Of a DNA stretch of 64,000 nt, positions 44,796 through 54,756 are shown in pieces. Origin of the DNA: Gammaproteobacteria bacterium (GTDB taxonomy: Bacteria > Pseudomonadota > Gammaproteobacteria > HTCC5015); contig JACDDA010000001.1 in NCBI GenBank assembly GCA_013817245.1, forward strand, positions 532,897 through 596,896, read 5' to 3'. The number at the start of each line of letters is the position of its first letter. The first letter of the stretch is position 1. The notes under the pieces are model-generated. The model was given only the letters and a program-made list of their open reading frames with translations. It was not told the DNA's origin and made no database searches. A program made the translations under genes and the position numbers.

Positions 44796-46964
44796 TCATA
44801 AGACTTGCAAATTAGCATATGCCAACACTAACCATTTGCTGCCCGCAGATTCAAAGTTGACTTGTACGCGTGTATGCTGGCCTTGACCTTCACAATCTAA
44901 AATAACACCCGCACCAAATTTTTCATGTGCCACACGCTGACCCATGCGTAAACCACCCTTAATAACTTGTGCACTATTTTCTACTGCGGGACGATAACTG
45001 CCTTTAGCAACATGCGCAGCCCGTGCGCGAATATCTCGCGTCACTGCAGCAGGAATCTCGCTTAAAAATCGCGAAGGCAAACAATAACTTTCGCGTCCAT
45101 ATAAGCGCCGCGATTCAGCATAACTAATCACTAATTGTTGGCGTGCGCGCGTAATGCCGACATAACACAAACGTCGTTCTTCTTCTAAGCGGTCACCTTC
45201 TTCCAAGGCCATTTGATGCGGAAACAAACCTTCTTCCAAACCGCATAAAAACACCAGAGGAAATTCCAAACCTTTCGCCGAATGCAGCGTCATCAACTGC
45301 ACACAATCTTCCCATGCATCGGCCTGACCTTCGCCGGCTTCTAACGCAGCGTGCGCTAAAAAAGCATCCAACGGTCGCATACCTTGATGCGCTACTTCGT
45401 CAAATTCAAAGCCGCGCGCGGCAGAAACTAATTCTTCTAAATTTTCTTTGCGCGATTGACCCTTATCAGTAACATCTTTGGCATAAAAATCTAATAAACC
45501 ACTGCTGTGTATACAATGCTCAACTTGCTCATGTAGAGTTAAATTTTCTAATGTGTCAGCGAGCGCACGCATTTGGCGTATGAAGATTTGTACCGCATTG
45601 CTCGCACGGGCAGTCAAACTATTAGCAATAACTAATATTTCAGCAGCCTGCCACATAGAACAATCTTTTTCGCGGCTGACTTCGCGCAATTGCTCCAAGG
45701 TGCGATCACCAATTCCGCGTGGTGGCACATTGACAATACGCTCAAAGGAAGCATCGTCTTGCGCATTAATCGCTAAACGCAAATACGCTAGTGCATCTTT
45801 AATTTCAGCACGTTCAAAAAAGCGCAGCCCACCATACACACGATACGGAATTCTGGCACTAATAAACATTTCTTCAAAAATGCGCGACTGTGCATTAGAA
45901 CGATACAAGATCGCGGTTTCATCCCGACGTCCGCCTTGTTCTATCCATTGCTGGATGCGTTCAACTATATAACGCGCTTCATCAGTTTCATTAAACGCAC
46001 AATAAATATCAACGGGATCGCCATTGCCGGCTTCCGTCCATAATTCTTTACCCAACCGCCCGCTGTTATGGGCAATCAAACCATTAGCCGCACCCAGAAT
46101 AGAACCCGTGGAACGATAGTTTTGTTCTAAGCGTGTGGTTTGAGTATTTTTAAAATGTTTGCTGAATTGTTGAATATTTTCAATGCGCGCACCACGCCAA
46201 CCATAAATCGACTGATCATCATCACCGACCGCAAACACTTTAGTATTTGCGCCGGCCAATAATTTTAATAAAGCGTATTGAATAGTATTGGTGTCCTGAA
46301 ACTCATCCACTAACAAATGCGTGAAACGCTCATGATAATGCGTCAGCAAAGCGGGGGTATCGCGTAATGTTTCTAGACATCGCAACATCAGCTCAGCAAA
46401 ATCTATAACGCCCATGCGCTGACATTGTTGCTCATATTGACTGTAAATTTTTACCAACTGCCGTTGAAGCAAATCGCCATTGTCGATGATATGCGCTGCG
46501 CGCAAACCTTCATCTTTGCGTGCATTAATAAACCATTGCGCTTGCTTGGGCGGCCAGCGTGTTTCATCAAGCTCAAGATTTTTAATAATGCGTTTAATTA
46601 AACGTAACTGATCTTGCGAATCTAGAATTTGAAAAGTTTCTGGCAGCTTCGCTTCGCGCCAATGCTCCCGCAACAAACGATGCGCAATGCCATGAAAAGT
46701 ACCAATCCATAAACCACGCGCTGGCATGGCTAATAAACGTTCAGCACGTTGGCGCATTTCTTGTGCGGCTTTATTAGTAAAGGTAACTGCTAATAAACTA
46801 AACGGCGACACTTGTTCAGCGGCGATTAACCACGCCATGCGATGCACTAAGACCCGCGTTTTACCGCTGCCCGCTCCGGCCAAAACTAATTGATGAATCG
46901 GTGGCGCACTGACAGCTTCACGCTGGCGTGCATTCAAATCACTGATGATGCTGGTGACGTCCAT
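44796..46964 (-). CDS. uvrD: DNA helicase II UvrD
   Basis: 722 residues, as E. coli UvrD (720). A superfamily 1A helicase with Q-motif LNARQREAV, Walker A GAGSGKT, motif Ia TFTNKAAQEM, motif II VDEFQDTN, motif III GDDDQSIYGWRGA, motif IV QNYRST, motif V LMTLHSAKGLEFPLV and motif VI VGITRARQ. The C-terminus ends in the tudor-like domain (GQRVAHEKFGAGVIL). It acts in nucleotide-excision and mismatch repair. Its ATG follows the ubiB stop by one base, so translation is probably coupled to ubiB, an uncommon pairing. Confidence 0.97.
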   Translation of the reverse strand: MDVTSIISDLNARQREAVSAPPIHQLVLAGAGSGKTRVLVHRMAWLIAAEQVSPFSLLAVTFTNKAAQEMRQRAERLLAMPARGLWIGTFHGIAHRLLREHWREAKLPETFQILDSQDQLRLIKRIIKNLELDETRWPPKQAQWFINARKDEGLRAAHIIDNGDLLQRQLVKIYSQYEQQCQRMGVIDFAELMLRCLETLRDTPALLTHYHERFTHLLVDEFQDTNTIQYALLKLLAGANTKVFAVGDDDQSIYGWRGARIENIQQFSKHFKNTQTTRLEQNYRSTGSILGAANGLIAHNSGRLGKELWTEAGNGDPVDIYCAFNETDEARYIVERIQQWIEQGGRRDETAILYRSNAQSRIFEEMFISARIPYRVYGGLRFFERAEIKDALAYLRLAINAQDDASFERIVNVPPRGIGDRTLEQLREVSREKDCSMWQAAEILVIANSLTARASNAVQIFIRQMRALADTLENLTLHEQVEHCIHSSGLLDFYAKDVTDKGQSRKENLEELVSAARGFEFDEVAHQGMRPLDAFLAHAALEAGEGQADAWEDCVQLMTLHSAKGLEFPLVFLCGLEEGLFPHQMALEEGDRLEEERRLCYVGITRARQQLVISYAESRRLYGRESYCLPSRFLSEIPAAVTRDIRARAAHVAKGSYRPAVENSAQVIKGGLRMGQRVAHEKFGAGVILDCEGQGQHTRVQVNFESAGSKWLVLAYANLQVL

Positions 46965-46965
46965 G

Positions 46966-48615
46966 TTATTGCGTCAACCACCAAGCTTTTAAAAATGCCG
47001 CTGCGCTGCCCATTGCTAAAATACTTAAAAATATCATCGGCAGCTGTGGCACTAATAACAATAACGCTAAGCACATAAAGCTACCGCTAACCGCCGAGGT
47101 TAACCAAAAACGTTGTTTGTTTTGACGCTGTAATTGTTTTTCAAGTTTTACAAAGTCGGGGTTGCGCAGAGTAAACGCTAATTCACCACGACCTAAATCG
47201 CGAACAATGCGATACACGCGATCAGGTAGATCTGGCAAGTGCCGCAACCAAACAGGTTTAGGGCCTGGCCATAAATCCATAAGGGTTTGGAACGCGACGC
47301 GCTCACGCATGGTTTTTTCCATAAACGGTTTAGCGGTTTTCCATAAATCCAATTCCGGATATAACTCTCGGCCCAAACCTTCGATATGCAGTAAAGTTTT
47401 TTGCAAGAGAATCAATTGCGGTTGAATCACAAAATCAAAACGCTGCACGGTTTGAAATAAACGCAATAATATTTGCGCAAAAGAAATTTCTTTTAAAGGT
47501 TTTTGAAAATTCGGCTCGCATACCGCACGAATAGCCGCTTCAAAATCTTGTACGCGCACATGGCTAGGCACCCAACCAGATTCCAAATGCAATTCAGCGA
47601 CGCGCCGATAATCACGTTTAAAAAAGGCTAAAAAGTTTTCGGCTAAATAACGCTGATCATCTTCGCTCAAAGCGCCAACAATTCCAAAATCAACCGCGAT
47701 GTAGCGCGGATCTGTCGGCTGACGTATATCAATAAAAATATTCCCCGGATGCATGTCGGCATGAAAAAAATTATCCACGAACACTTGCTTAAAGAAAATT
47801 TCCACGCCGCGTTCAGCCACTTTTTGTAAATCTACGCCGGCGGCTTTTAAGGCGGCAATATCATTAACTGGCACGCCGTAGACGCGCTCCATAACCAACA
47901 CTTGCGGAGTTGCCCATTGCCAATAAATAGCGGGGACATACAAAGTGTTGGTGTTTTCGAAATTGCGTTTTAATTGACTGGCATTAGCAGCTTCGCGTAC
48001 TAAATCTAATTCATCTAAAATAGTCCGCTCATAATCATTAATAATTTCTACCGCGCGTAAACGACGCGCCTCTCGCGAATAACGCGCCGCGATCCGCGCA
48101 ATAAATTTTAATAATTCAATGTCGTGTCGAATAACGTTAAGAATGTCGGGGCGAATAACTTTAACAACGACGGCATCACCATTATGCAAACGTGCCGCGT
48201 GAACTTGTGCCACGGAAGCCGAGGCCAACGGCTGTTTATCAAACTCCATAAAAATACTATCAATGCGCGCATGTAATGCGGTTTCAATAATATTGACCGC
48301 TACTTCGCCGGCAAAAGGCGGAACATTATCTTGTAATTGCGCTAGCTCATCAGCAATGTCTTGAGGCAATAAATCACGGCGCGTTGATAAAGTTTGGCCG
48401 AGTTTTACATAGATAGGCCCCAGCTCTTCTAATGCGAGTCGAATGCGTTGACCACGCGGTTCGGGATGTTTACCAAACCAATTCCACGGCGCTAGTTGAT
48501 TAAGCACACGCAAAGAACGAAACACCGGAATTGCTACAATGATGTCGTCCAAACCATGGCGCACTAATATTTTGTGAATGGTAAAAAGTCTAATGATATG
48601 TGCGGGCTTTAACAT
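46966..48615 (-). CDS. ubiB: Ubiquinone biosynthesis kinase-like protein UbiB
   Basis: 549 residues of the ABC1/ADCK/UbiB atypical kinase family. KxGQ motif LGPIYVKLGQTLSTR, Ala-rich loop LASASVAQVHAARL, VVKVIRPD, catalytic-type HADMHPGNIF and AVDFGIVGAL. Two C-terminal transmembrane helices anchor it (about 499-520 and 523-545). It is an ATPase needed for ubiquinone production, probably extracting membrane intermediates. It follows ubiJ by 42 bases in the ubiE-ubiJ-ubiB order also seen in E. coli, and uvrD follows directly. Confidence 0.96.
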   Translation of the reverse strand: MLKPAHIIRLFTIHKILVRHGLDDIIVAIPVFRSLRVLNQLAPWNWFGKHPEPRGQRIRLALEELGPIYVKLGQTLSTRRDLLPQDIADELAQLQDNVPPFAGEVAVNIIETALHARIDSIFMEFDKQPLASASVAQVHAARLHNGDAVVVKVIRPDILNVIRHDIELLKFIARIAARYSREARRLRAVEIINDYERTILDELDLVREAANASQLKRNFENTNTLYVPAIYWQWATPQVLVMERVYGVPVNDIAALKAAGVDLQKVAERGVEIFFKQVFVDNFFHADMHPGNIFIDIRQPTDPRYIAVDFGIVGALSEDDQRYLAENFLAFFKRDYRRVAELHLESGWVPSHVRVQDFEAAIRAVCEPNFQKPLKEISFAQILLRLFQTVQRFDFVIQPQLILLQKTLLHIEGLGRELYPELDLWKTAKPFMEKTMRERVAFQTLMDLWPGPKPVWLRHLPDLPDRVYRIVRDLGRGELAFTLRNPDFVKLEKQLQRQNKQRFWLTSAVSGSFMCLALLLLVPQLPMIFLSILAMGSAAAFLKAWWLTQ

Positions 48616-48657
48616 AGAATAATTATCTACTAAAAAATGGGGGTAATATTTTATGCG

Positions 48658-49278
48658 TTAGGGTTTGATGCTAATACGTTCTAAGTGCGTCAAGCGTGCA
48701 GCAAGTCTTGCTTGCTTATCACGTACCAGATCTACTTCATGTAACCATTCACGCACGGCTTCTGGGTGCGCTAATATATTGATTTCATCTTGCACATATT
48801 CCACGCCATCTTGTCGCAGTTGGCTAAACCAGTGTTGTGAAAGCTTACTGATATGACTAACGCCTTGTTGCATCATGCTGCTCATTAGCGGCGGCCATTG
48901 CTCATTATCCCAAGGACGTGACCACTGCACGTGTTTCATGATGGATTGCAGTTGCTGAGCCAATTGCAAATCACCTTTCACTTCTAAAGCCTGCCGATTA
49001 TTAGTCGATTGACCGCGCAACATATTTAACAAATCATCGACGTAACCCGTAATCGCTAAATCAGCGGCCCCTTGTCCATGGTGCGCATCGGTTACGCTCA
49101 TTTGCACACCGCCCAAACTAAAGCGTAATTGCCACACGCTAGCCCAAGGCAATAACGTCACCGTCACCACTTTGCCCGCTAACGGTTGCAAACGCTGTTG
49201 CACATCGGGTTGCTGAGCAATTGTCAAAGCAATGGCTTTATTGACTGCTTCGAACAACAAAGTCGGTACTGTTAACAT
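48658..49278 (-). CDS. ubiJ: Ubiquinone biosynthesis accessory factor UbiJ
   Basis: 206 residues. The N-terminal 110 residues are an SCP2 lipid-binding fold (LLFEAVNKAIALTI; VVTVTLLPWASVWQLRFSLGGVQMSV; DLAITGYVDDLLNMLRG), and the rest is helical with a C-terminal coiled coil. It binds ubiquinone intermediates in the Ubi complex with UbiK (encoded at 13.8 kb). Six bases separate it from the ubiE stop. Length is typical for the family. Confidence 0.93.
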   Translation of the reverse strand: MLTVPTLLFEAVNKAIALTIAQQPDVQQRLQPLAGKVVTVTLLPWASVWQLRFSLGGVQMSVTDAHHGQGAADLAITGYVDDLLNMLRGQSTNNRQALEVKGDLQLAQQLQSIMKHVQWSRPWDNEQWPPLMSSMMQQGVSHISKLSQHWFSQLRQDGVEYVQDEINILAHPEAVREWLHEVDLVRDKQARLAARLTHLERISIKP

Positions 49279-49284
49279 CAGCGG

Positions 49285-50037
49285 TTAATATTTAAAGCCG
49301 CGATGCACAGCAACGACACCACCCGTTAAATTAAAATAGTCCACTTCATCAAAACCATTTTCTAACATCAAACTTTTCAGACTTTCTTGATCGGGATGCA
49401 TGCGAATAGATTCAACCAAATATTGATAACTATCCGCATCGCCCGTAATCAATTTGCCCAACTTAGGAATCACATTAAATGAATAGGCGTCATAAAATTT
49501 ATCTAATAAAGGCAACACCGGTTTAGAAAATTCCAAAACAATTAATCGTCCGCCAGGACGAAGCACGCGACTCATGCTTTGTAAAGCCCGCGCTTTATCG
49601 GTAACGTTGCGCAAACCAAAAGCAATGCTGACGCAATCAAAATAATTATCGGGAAAAGGAATATTTTCTGCGTCGAATTGCACGCACATAACATTATTGG
49701 CGCAACCCTCATCTAATAAGCGATCGCGGCCACGCGCTAACATCGAACCATTGATGTCACTCAACACCACCAAACCTTGCGAACCTACCCGCCGCGAAAA
49801 CAACTTACTTAAATCGCCCGTGCCGCCGGCAACGTCTAACACACGTTGGCCGCTGCGCACCGCCGACAACATAACCGCAAAACGTTTCCATAAACGATGT
49901 GCGCCAAATGACATAACATCATTCATAATGTCATATTGATTTGCTACCGAATGAAAAACGCCCGCTACTTTAGCGGCTTTGTCGGCCCAAGCAACTTGCT
50001 CAAATCCAAAATGCGTCGCTTTGTCTTGTTCGCTCAT
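49285..50037 (-). CDS. ubiE: Ubiquinone/menaquinone C-methyltransferase UbiE
   Basis: 250 residues. SAM motif [15 protein letters not shown], motif [11 protein letters not shown], signature [21 protein letters not shown] (the UbiE family pattern) and [15 protein letters not shown]. It methylates the C2 position of the benzoquinol ring (or demethylmenaquinol). Its ATG is three bases after the spoT stop, so it is read from the spoT transcript. No menaquinone genes are seen here. Confidence 0.96.
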   Translation of the reverse strand: MSEQDKATHFGFEQVAWADKAAKVAGVFHSVANQYDIMNDVMSFGAHRLWKRFAVMLSAVRSGQRVLDVAGGTGDLSKLFSRRVGSQGLVVLSDINGSMLARGRDRLLDEGCANNVMCVQFDAENIPFPDNYFDCVSIAFGLRNVTDKARALQSMSRVLRPGGRLIVLEFSKPVLPLLDKFYDAYSFNVIPKLGKLITGDADSYQYLVESIRMHPDQESLKSLMLENGFDEVDYFNLTGGVVAVHRGFKY

Positions 50038-50040
50038 GAC

Positions 50041-52236
50041 TTACCCTTTTTGACGGGATACTTTTAAAACAAATTTTCGATGACGAATACGTCTAACTAC
50101 CTGCGCTAACATTTTACGATCTTTAACAGCGACCATAAACGCTAAACTAACTACACCACCGGGTTTGTCTTCTTGACTAACTTTTTCAATATTACAACCA
50201 ACATCGGAAATAATAGTGGCTATCTGCGCTAACGCGCCCCGCGAATTAGTGACTTCTATGCGTAGTCCAGTAGAAAACGTTATGCCTACATCGGGCTCCC
50301 ATTCCACATCTAAACGATGATCCGAATGATTTTTATATTCTTGAATGTTTTTACAATTTTTACGATGAATCACTACGCCGCGGCCTGCGCTTACAATGCC
50401 GACAATTAAATCACCGGGAATAGGCTGACAACAGCGACTATAAGAAACACTTAAACCTTCCGTACCTTTAATGTTTAACGGTTTCACTGGTTTAAGCGCA
50501 TTTTTTTCTTCATCAGACACTTCACCGGGAGCAATACGGCGCGCGACTAGTTTCGGAATACGATTGCCTAAACCAATATCGCTTAACAACATTTCTAAAT
50601 TAACGTATTTATATTCCTCTAAAACCATCGACAAGGTTTTTTCGGGAATATCTTTAATGGCTACACCATAAGTAGCGAGTGCTTTATTTAACATGCGCTC
50701 GCCCAAACGCAAGGAATCTTCTTGGGTTAAATTTTTCAAATAATGTCGAATCGAACTACGCGCTTTCGCGGTGACTACAAAATTTAACCATGCAGGATTG
50801 GGGCGCGCTGCTTGATGCGTAATAATTTCTACTGTTTGGCCATTTTCTAGTTCAGTGCCCAAAGGCACCATGCGTCTATCAATCCGCGCCGACATACAAT
50901 GATTACCAACATCGGTATGAATAGCATAAGCAAAATCAATAACCGTACCGCCGCGCGGTAATTCAATAATCGCGCCTTGTGGAGTGAAAACGTAAACTTC
51001 ATCCGGAAATAAATCCATTTTTACATTTTCTAAAAACTCAATGGAGTTGCCGGCCTTTTGTTGAATTTCTAAAACACTTTGCAACCATTGCTGCGTACGT
51101 GACTCAGTATTCACCGCTGGTTTTTCACCGCTTTTATAAATCCAATGTGCAGCGATACCCGACTCTGCAAAACGATTCATTTCAACGGTGCGAATTTGTA
51201 CTTCAATCGGAATGCCGTGCGGTCCTACTAATGTGGTGTGCAGCGCTTGATAACCATTGGTTTTTGGCATAGCAATATAATCTTTAAATAAACCCGGCAC
51301 TGGTTTATAAATATTGTGCGTCACGCCTAAGGTACGATAACACTGATCAACCGTATCAACGGTGACGCGCAACGCAAACAAATCCATGATTTCAGCATAA
51401 GGCACATGACGATTTCGCATTTTGGTATAAATGCTAAATAAAGATTTTTCGCGGGTTTTAATTGATTGATACGGTAAATTTTCTTGTTCTAAACGCGCTG
51501 TAACGGTGATTTCTACTTTATCGACAATTTCTTTACGATGACCACGCGCTTTTTTAACGTTCTCCGCCAAAATGCGGTAGCGCATAGGATTTAAAATTTG
51601 AAAACCTAAATCCTGCATTTCCATACGCCAGGTGTTAATACCCAAACGCATCGCAATCGGCGCATAAATTTCTAAGGTTTCACGTGCAATACGTCGCCGC
51701 TTTTCTAGGGGCATCGCGCCCATCGTGCGCATATTGTGTAAACGATCCGCGAGTTTAATCAGAATAACGCGGATGTCATCCACCATCGCTAACATCATTT
51801 TGCGAAAACTTGCAGCAAACGCTTCTGCTTTGGATTTGAATTGAACTTGATCGAGCTTACTCACGCCATCCACTAGCTTTGCAACTTCGTCACCAAACTC
51901 TTTGGCCAATTGTTCTTTGGCCATTTTGGTGTCTTCAATCACATCATGCAAAATCGCCGCGATAATCGTCGGTGAATCTAAACGTATTTCCGCTAATATC
52001 TTTGCAACTGAAACAGGATGGTGAATATAAGGCTCGCCCGACATTCGTTTTTGACCGGAATGTGCATGCGCGCCAAATTCATATGCGCGGCGTACATCCG
52101 CAATTTGCTCTGGCTTCATGTATTGCGCCAGCAATTGCAATAATTCGGTTAGAACCGGAGGTGAATTTTCGATACTGCTATCAATTGATGTGACAACAGA
52201 CTCTGGCAGTGCGGGAGTGTTAGCGTTGGGTGCCAT
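50041..52236 (-). CDS. spoT: Bifunctional (p)ppGpp synthetase/hydrolase SpoT
   Basis: 731 residues in RelA/SpoT order. The HD hydrolase domain retains HHPVSVAKI and the HDVIED motif, so hydrolysis is likely intact. The synthetase domain has TREKSLFSIYTKMRNRH and AMPKTNGYQALHTT. TGS follows (VYVFTPQGAIIELPRGGTVIDFAYAIHTDVG), then a zinc-finger/helical region (SRCCQPIPGD) and a C-terminal ACT domain. The longest frame begins at a GTG (52254), but GGAG sits six bases before ATG 52236, so I use that start. It lies in gmk-rpoZ-spoT, as in enterobacteria and pseudomonads, then ubiE replaces the usual followers. Confidence 0.95.
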   Translation of the reverse strand: MAPNANTPALPESVVTSIDSSIENSPPVLTELLQLLAQYMKPEQIADVRRAYEFGAHAHSGQKRMSGEPYIHHPVSVAKILAEIRLDSPTIIAAILHDVIEDTKMAKEQLAKEFGDEVAKLVDGVSKLDQVQFKSKAEAFAASFRKMMLAMVDDIRVILIKLADRLHNMRTMGAMPLEKRRRIARETLEIYAPIAMRLGINTWRMEMQDLGFQILNPMRYRILAENVKKARGHRKEIVDKVEITVTARLEQENLPYQSIKTREKSLFSIYTKMRNRHVPYAEIMDLFALRVTVDTVDQCYRTLGVTHNIYKPVPGLFKDYIAMPKTNGYQALHTTLVGPHGIPIEVQIRTVEMNRFAESGIAAHWIYKSGEKPAVNTESRTQQWLQSVLEIQQKAGNSIEFLENVKMDLFPDEVYVFTPQGAIIELPRGGTVIDFAYAIHTDVGNHCMSARIDRRMVPLGTELENGQTVEIITHQAARPNPAWLNFVVTAKARSSIRHYLKNLTQEDSLRLGERMLNKALATYGVAIKDIPEKTLSMVLEEYKYVNLEMLLSDIGLGNRIPKLVARRIAPGEVSDEEKNALKPVKPLNIKGTEGLSVSYSRCCQPIPGDLIVGIVSAGRGVVIHRKNCKNIQEYKNHSDHRLDVEWEPDVGITFSTGLRIEVTNSRGALAQIATIISDVGCNIEKVSQEDKPGGVVSLAFMVAVKDRKMLAQVVRRIRHRKFVLKVSRQKG

Positions 52237-52257
52237 AACATGCTCCGCTGACACGAT

Positions 52258-52299
52258 GGTTAGCGGCCAAGAATGGAGTTTCCATCTTGGTCGCTAACC
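52258..52299 (-). promoter_or_regulatory. Long hairpin between rpoZ and spoT
   Basis: An imperfect inverted repeat of about 19 bp: GGTTAGCG-CCAAGA-TGGA (52258-52277) against 52281-52299, with one mismatch, one bulge and a 3-base loop. It lies 9 bases after the rpoZ stop on the minus strand and 22 bases before the spoT ATG. No T-run follows, so full termination is unlikely. A processing or attenuation site that sets the rpoZ:spoT ratio is possible. Confidence 0.55.
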
Positions 52300-52308
52300 G
52301 TGCAGGAA

Positions 52309-52575
52309 TTAATCCAAGTCGCTATCGTCAATAATGACGGTGGGGCGTTCAACTTCAGGTGCTCGAAACGTTTCGGTGGCTTCATCTAAAATTTCACGGC
52401 CGACAAAACCAGCCGCAATTTCGCGCAAAGCTAAAACCGTGGGTTTATCACCATCTTCAGAAACCTTGGGACGTGCGCCATTATAAATCTGCCGACTACG
52501 GCGTGAGGCAACCAACACGAGCTGAAACAGGTTGTCGACACCATCTAAACAATCTTCTACGGTAACGCGAGCCAT
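52309..52575 (-). CDS. rpoZ: RNA polymerase omega subunit
   Basis: 88 residues. Conserved [30 protein letters not shown], the omega core, then [15 protein letters not shown] and an acidic tail ending DDSDLD. It helps assemble RNA polymerase and forms one ppGpp site with beta-prime, which fits its position just upstream of spoT. It follows gmk by 161 bases, long enough to hold a promoter of its own. Confidence 0.96.
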   Translation of the reverse strand: MARVTVEDCLDGVDNLFQLVLVASRRSRQIYNGARPKVSEDGDKPTVLALREIAAGFVGREILDEATETFRAPEVERPTVIIDDSDLD

Positions 52576-52736
52576 ATTACTGATTCCTTAAATATTCAAA
52601 GCATGATTACTGCGACCCTGCCAAAGCGGCAGAACGGCAAAAAAGGGGATGGAGTATAGCAGAGACACTGAGACCACGGGCAGAGTCAAAACCAGGAAAT
52701 CCGCAGGAAACCTGTACGAAATCGGGAAGAATCAGC

Positions 52737-53354
52737 TTAATCGCTGATCAAATCAGTCAACAAGCGCACATGTCGCAGACGTTGGCGCGTTAACTGCGAA
52801 CGCTCGGCTTTTAAAATAGCCAATAATTCCTGTTGAGCGACATCGAAATCGTCATTCACTACCAGATAATCTGCTTCCACAAAATGCGCCATTTCATGAC
52901 GCGCCGCTTGCAACCGTTTTTGAATAACGGCTTCACTATCTTGACCTCGACCACGCAGACGTTTTGCCAAGGCCGCTTGGCTAGGTGGCAAAATAAAAAT
53001 CCAACGACAATCAGGTCGCAAGCGTTTTACCTGTACACCCCCTTGCCAGTCAATTTCCAAAATAACGTCTAGCCCACTCGTCAAGGTCTGCTCAACACTG
53101 CTTTGGGAGGTGCCGTAATAATTATCAAAAACCTGCGCGTGTTCTAAAAACTCGCCGGCGGCAACCAATTCTAGAAACTTCGGCACGCCTACAAAATGAT
53201 ATTCCCGTCCGTTTTGTTCACCGGGTCGAGGCGTGCGCGTGGTATGCGAGATCGACACCGTTACTTGTGCATCGGCTTTTAATACGGCTTTTACTAAACT
53301 GGTTTTACCGGCGCCGGAAGGAGCCGAAATAATGAAAAGTTGGCCTGCTTGCAT
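52737..53354 (-). CDS. gmk: Guanylate kinase
   Basis: 205 residues. P-loop APSGAGKTSLV near 10-20, GMP-binding SHTTRTPRPGEQNGREYHFV, LEIDWQGGVQV and the lid RLRGRGQDSEAVIQKRL. It phosphorylates GMP to GDP, supplying GTP for nucleic acid and ppGpp synthesis. GGAAG precedes the ATG. It leads the long minus-strand run down to uvrD. Confidence 0.97.
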   Translation of the reverse strand: MQAGQLFIISAPSGAGKTSLVKAVLKADAQVTVSISHTTRTPRPGEQNGREYHFVGVPKFLELVAAGEFLEHAQVFDNYYGTSQSSVEQTLTSGLDVILEIDWQGGVQVKRLRPDCRWIFILPPSQAALAKRLRGRGQDSEAVIQKRLQAARHEMAHFVEADYLVVNDDFDVAQQELLAILKAERSQLTRQRLRHVRLLTDLISD

Positions 53355-53414
53355 AGTTGTTTACGCTTCCCCTAACACAAAAACTAACGCAAAAAATCGC
53401 GCGAACGTGTGTCT

Positions 53415-53645
53415 TCAAGTAGATAATAATTGCGCGCTGCGATGGCTAAATATTTCGAACAAACCCAAACGAATCGACAATTGTTCAACCTCGCTGAGGA
53501 AAAAAAACGGCGGGGCATTATCAATCACGTGTAAGGGTAATACGCCTTGTCGTAGCCAGCTTTGTAAGACGCTAGGCGCAACATCTAATAACACACACAC
53601 CTGTTCGGCGCTGAGTCGATAATCAGAGTCATTGACGTCCTGCAT
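53415..53645 (-). CDS. Small MerR-like HTH protein, 76 aa
   Basis: 76 residues. RLSAEQVCVLLDVAPSVLQSWLRQGVLPLHVID is a MerR/excisionase-type helix-turn-helix, followed by a wing-like segment (PPFFFLSEVEQLSIRLGLFEIF). No dimerisation coiled coil or effector domain is present, so it resembles excisionase- or AlpA-sized binders. GGAG lies six bases before the ATG, so I think the gene is real. It sits 60 bases upstream of gmk on the same strand and could be its regulator, but no operator is recognisable. Confidence 0.72.
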   Translation of the reverse strand: MQDVNDSDYRLSAEQVCVLLDVAPSVLQSWLRQGVLPLHVIDNAPPFFFLSEVEQLSIRLGLFEIFSHRSAQLLST

Positions 53646-53759
53646 GGCAATCTCCTAGCCAAACATTCCGTCTCCCGAAATTCTGTCATCATAAGACCAA
53701 CAGTCCCACACCGCTGCGTCTTACAGAATAGCGTTACGTATTAATTATTAGCTGGAGAA

Positions 53760-54473
53760 TTACTCAGTTTCAACATCAGCTGTAAAAATATAGCCAGAAC
53801 CGTGTTCTGTCCTGATAAGCGCGGGCGCGCCAGGATCAGGCTCCACTTTTCGGCGCAAGCGCATAATCGAATAATCGATGGAACGGTCATACACTTCGGT
53901 AGGATCTTTGCGGCTTAGATCCAACAGTTGATCGCGCGTTAAAACGCGCTTTGGATGCGTCACAAAAGCCACTAATAAATTAAATTCGATATTGGTTAAT
54001 TTTATGCTTTCGCCTTGCGGAGAAATCAGCTGGCGCTCATCAATAAAAAAATCCCAACCGGCAAAACGGGCGTGCGTAGGTCTCGGTGTCGGCGCGTTAG
54101 CGCTGCCCGCCGTATTGCCGCGACGCAATACTGCTTTAATACGCGCTAATACTTCACGTAAATCAAACGGTTTGCCAATGTAATCATCAGCGCCTACTTC
54201 TAAACCTACGACTCGATCTACCGGTTCGCGTTTGCCGGTTAACATAATAATAGGTGTATCACTGACCGAACGAATATGACGCGCCAAACTTAAGCCGTCT
54301 TCGCCGGGCAAATTCAAATCTAACAATATCAACACTGGCGTTTCACGTCGTAAAGCATCGCGCATGGCGTTACCTTCGGCGACCGCCGTGACGCGAAAAC
54401 CATTGTTGCCTAGATATTCTTTTAAGAGCAGACGGATATCTGCATCATCATCCACTAACAGGATATGTTGCAT
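53760..54473 (-). CDS. OmpR-family response regulator
   Basis: 237 residues. The receiver domain has acidic residues D8-D10, phospho-acceptor D52 (LLDLNLPGEDG), T79 and K101 (GKPFD). The C-terminal winged-helix domain has LTNIEFNLLVAFVTHPKRVLTRDQLL and the VYDRSIDYSIMRLRRKVE recognition helix, ending GSGYIF. It regulates transcription when phosphorylated. No cognate classic kinase is adjacent on its strand; the MASE1 hybrid kinase at 55.2-58.1 kb is the nearest candidate partner. GGGAAG precedes the ATG. Confidence 0.93.
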   Translation of the reverse strand: MQHILLVDDDADIRLLLKEYLGNNGFRVTAVAEGNAMRDALRRETPVLILLDLNLPGEDGLSLARHIRSVSDTPIIMLTGKREPVDRVVGLEVGADDYIGKPFDLREVLARIKAVLRRGNTAGSANAPTPRPTHARFAGWDFFIDERQLISPQGESIKLTNIEFNLLVAFVTHPKRVLTRDQLLDLSRKDPTEVYDRSIDYSIMRLRRKVEPDPGAPALIRTEHGSGYIFTADVETE

Positions 54474-54756
54474 GAGCTTCCCATTGTTATCATTGTTTCC
54501 AAATTTAATATTTATCTTAAGTATTTTATTTAATTTTTAATAAACGATCTAGATAGCTCACTGTACGATATCAGACATATCTTCCATGCAACAAAAATAT
54601 TGGATTTCACACAAAGCTTGTCAAGCTTCCAACGCCTTTTGGGTTGTATCAAGCCTATAGTTCTAGCAGATTATTTCACTGCTCAATACCGCTCTGTCAG
54701 ATCTGCGAAATATAACGTTCGCTAATCCAGTTTATAACCATTGATGAAGGATGACC

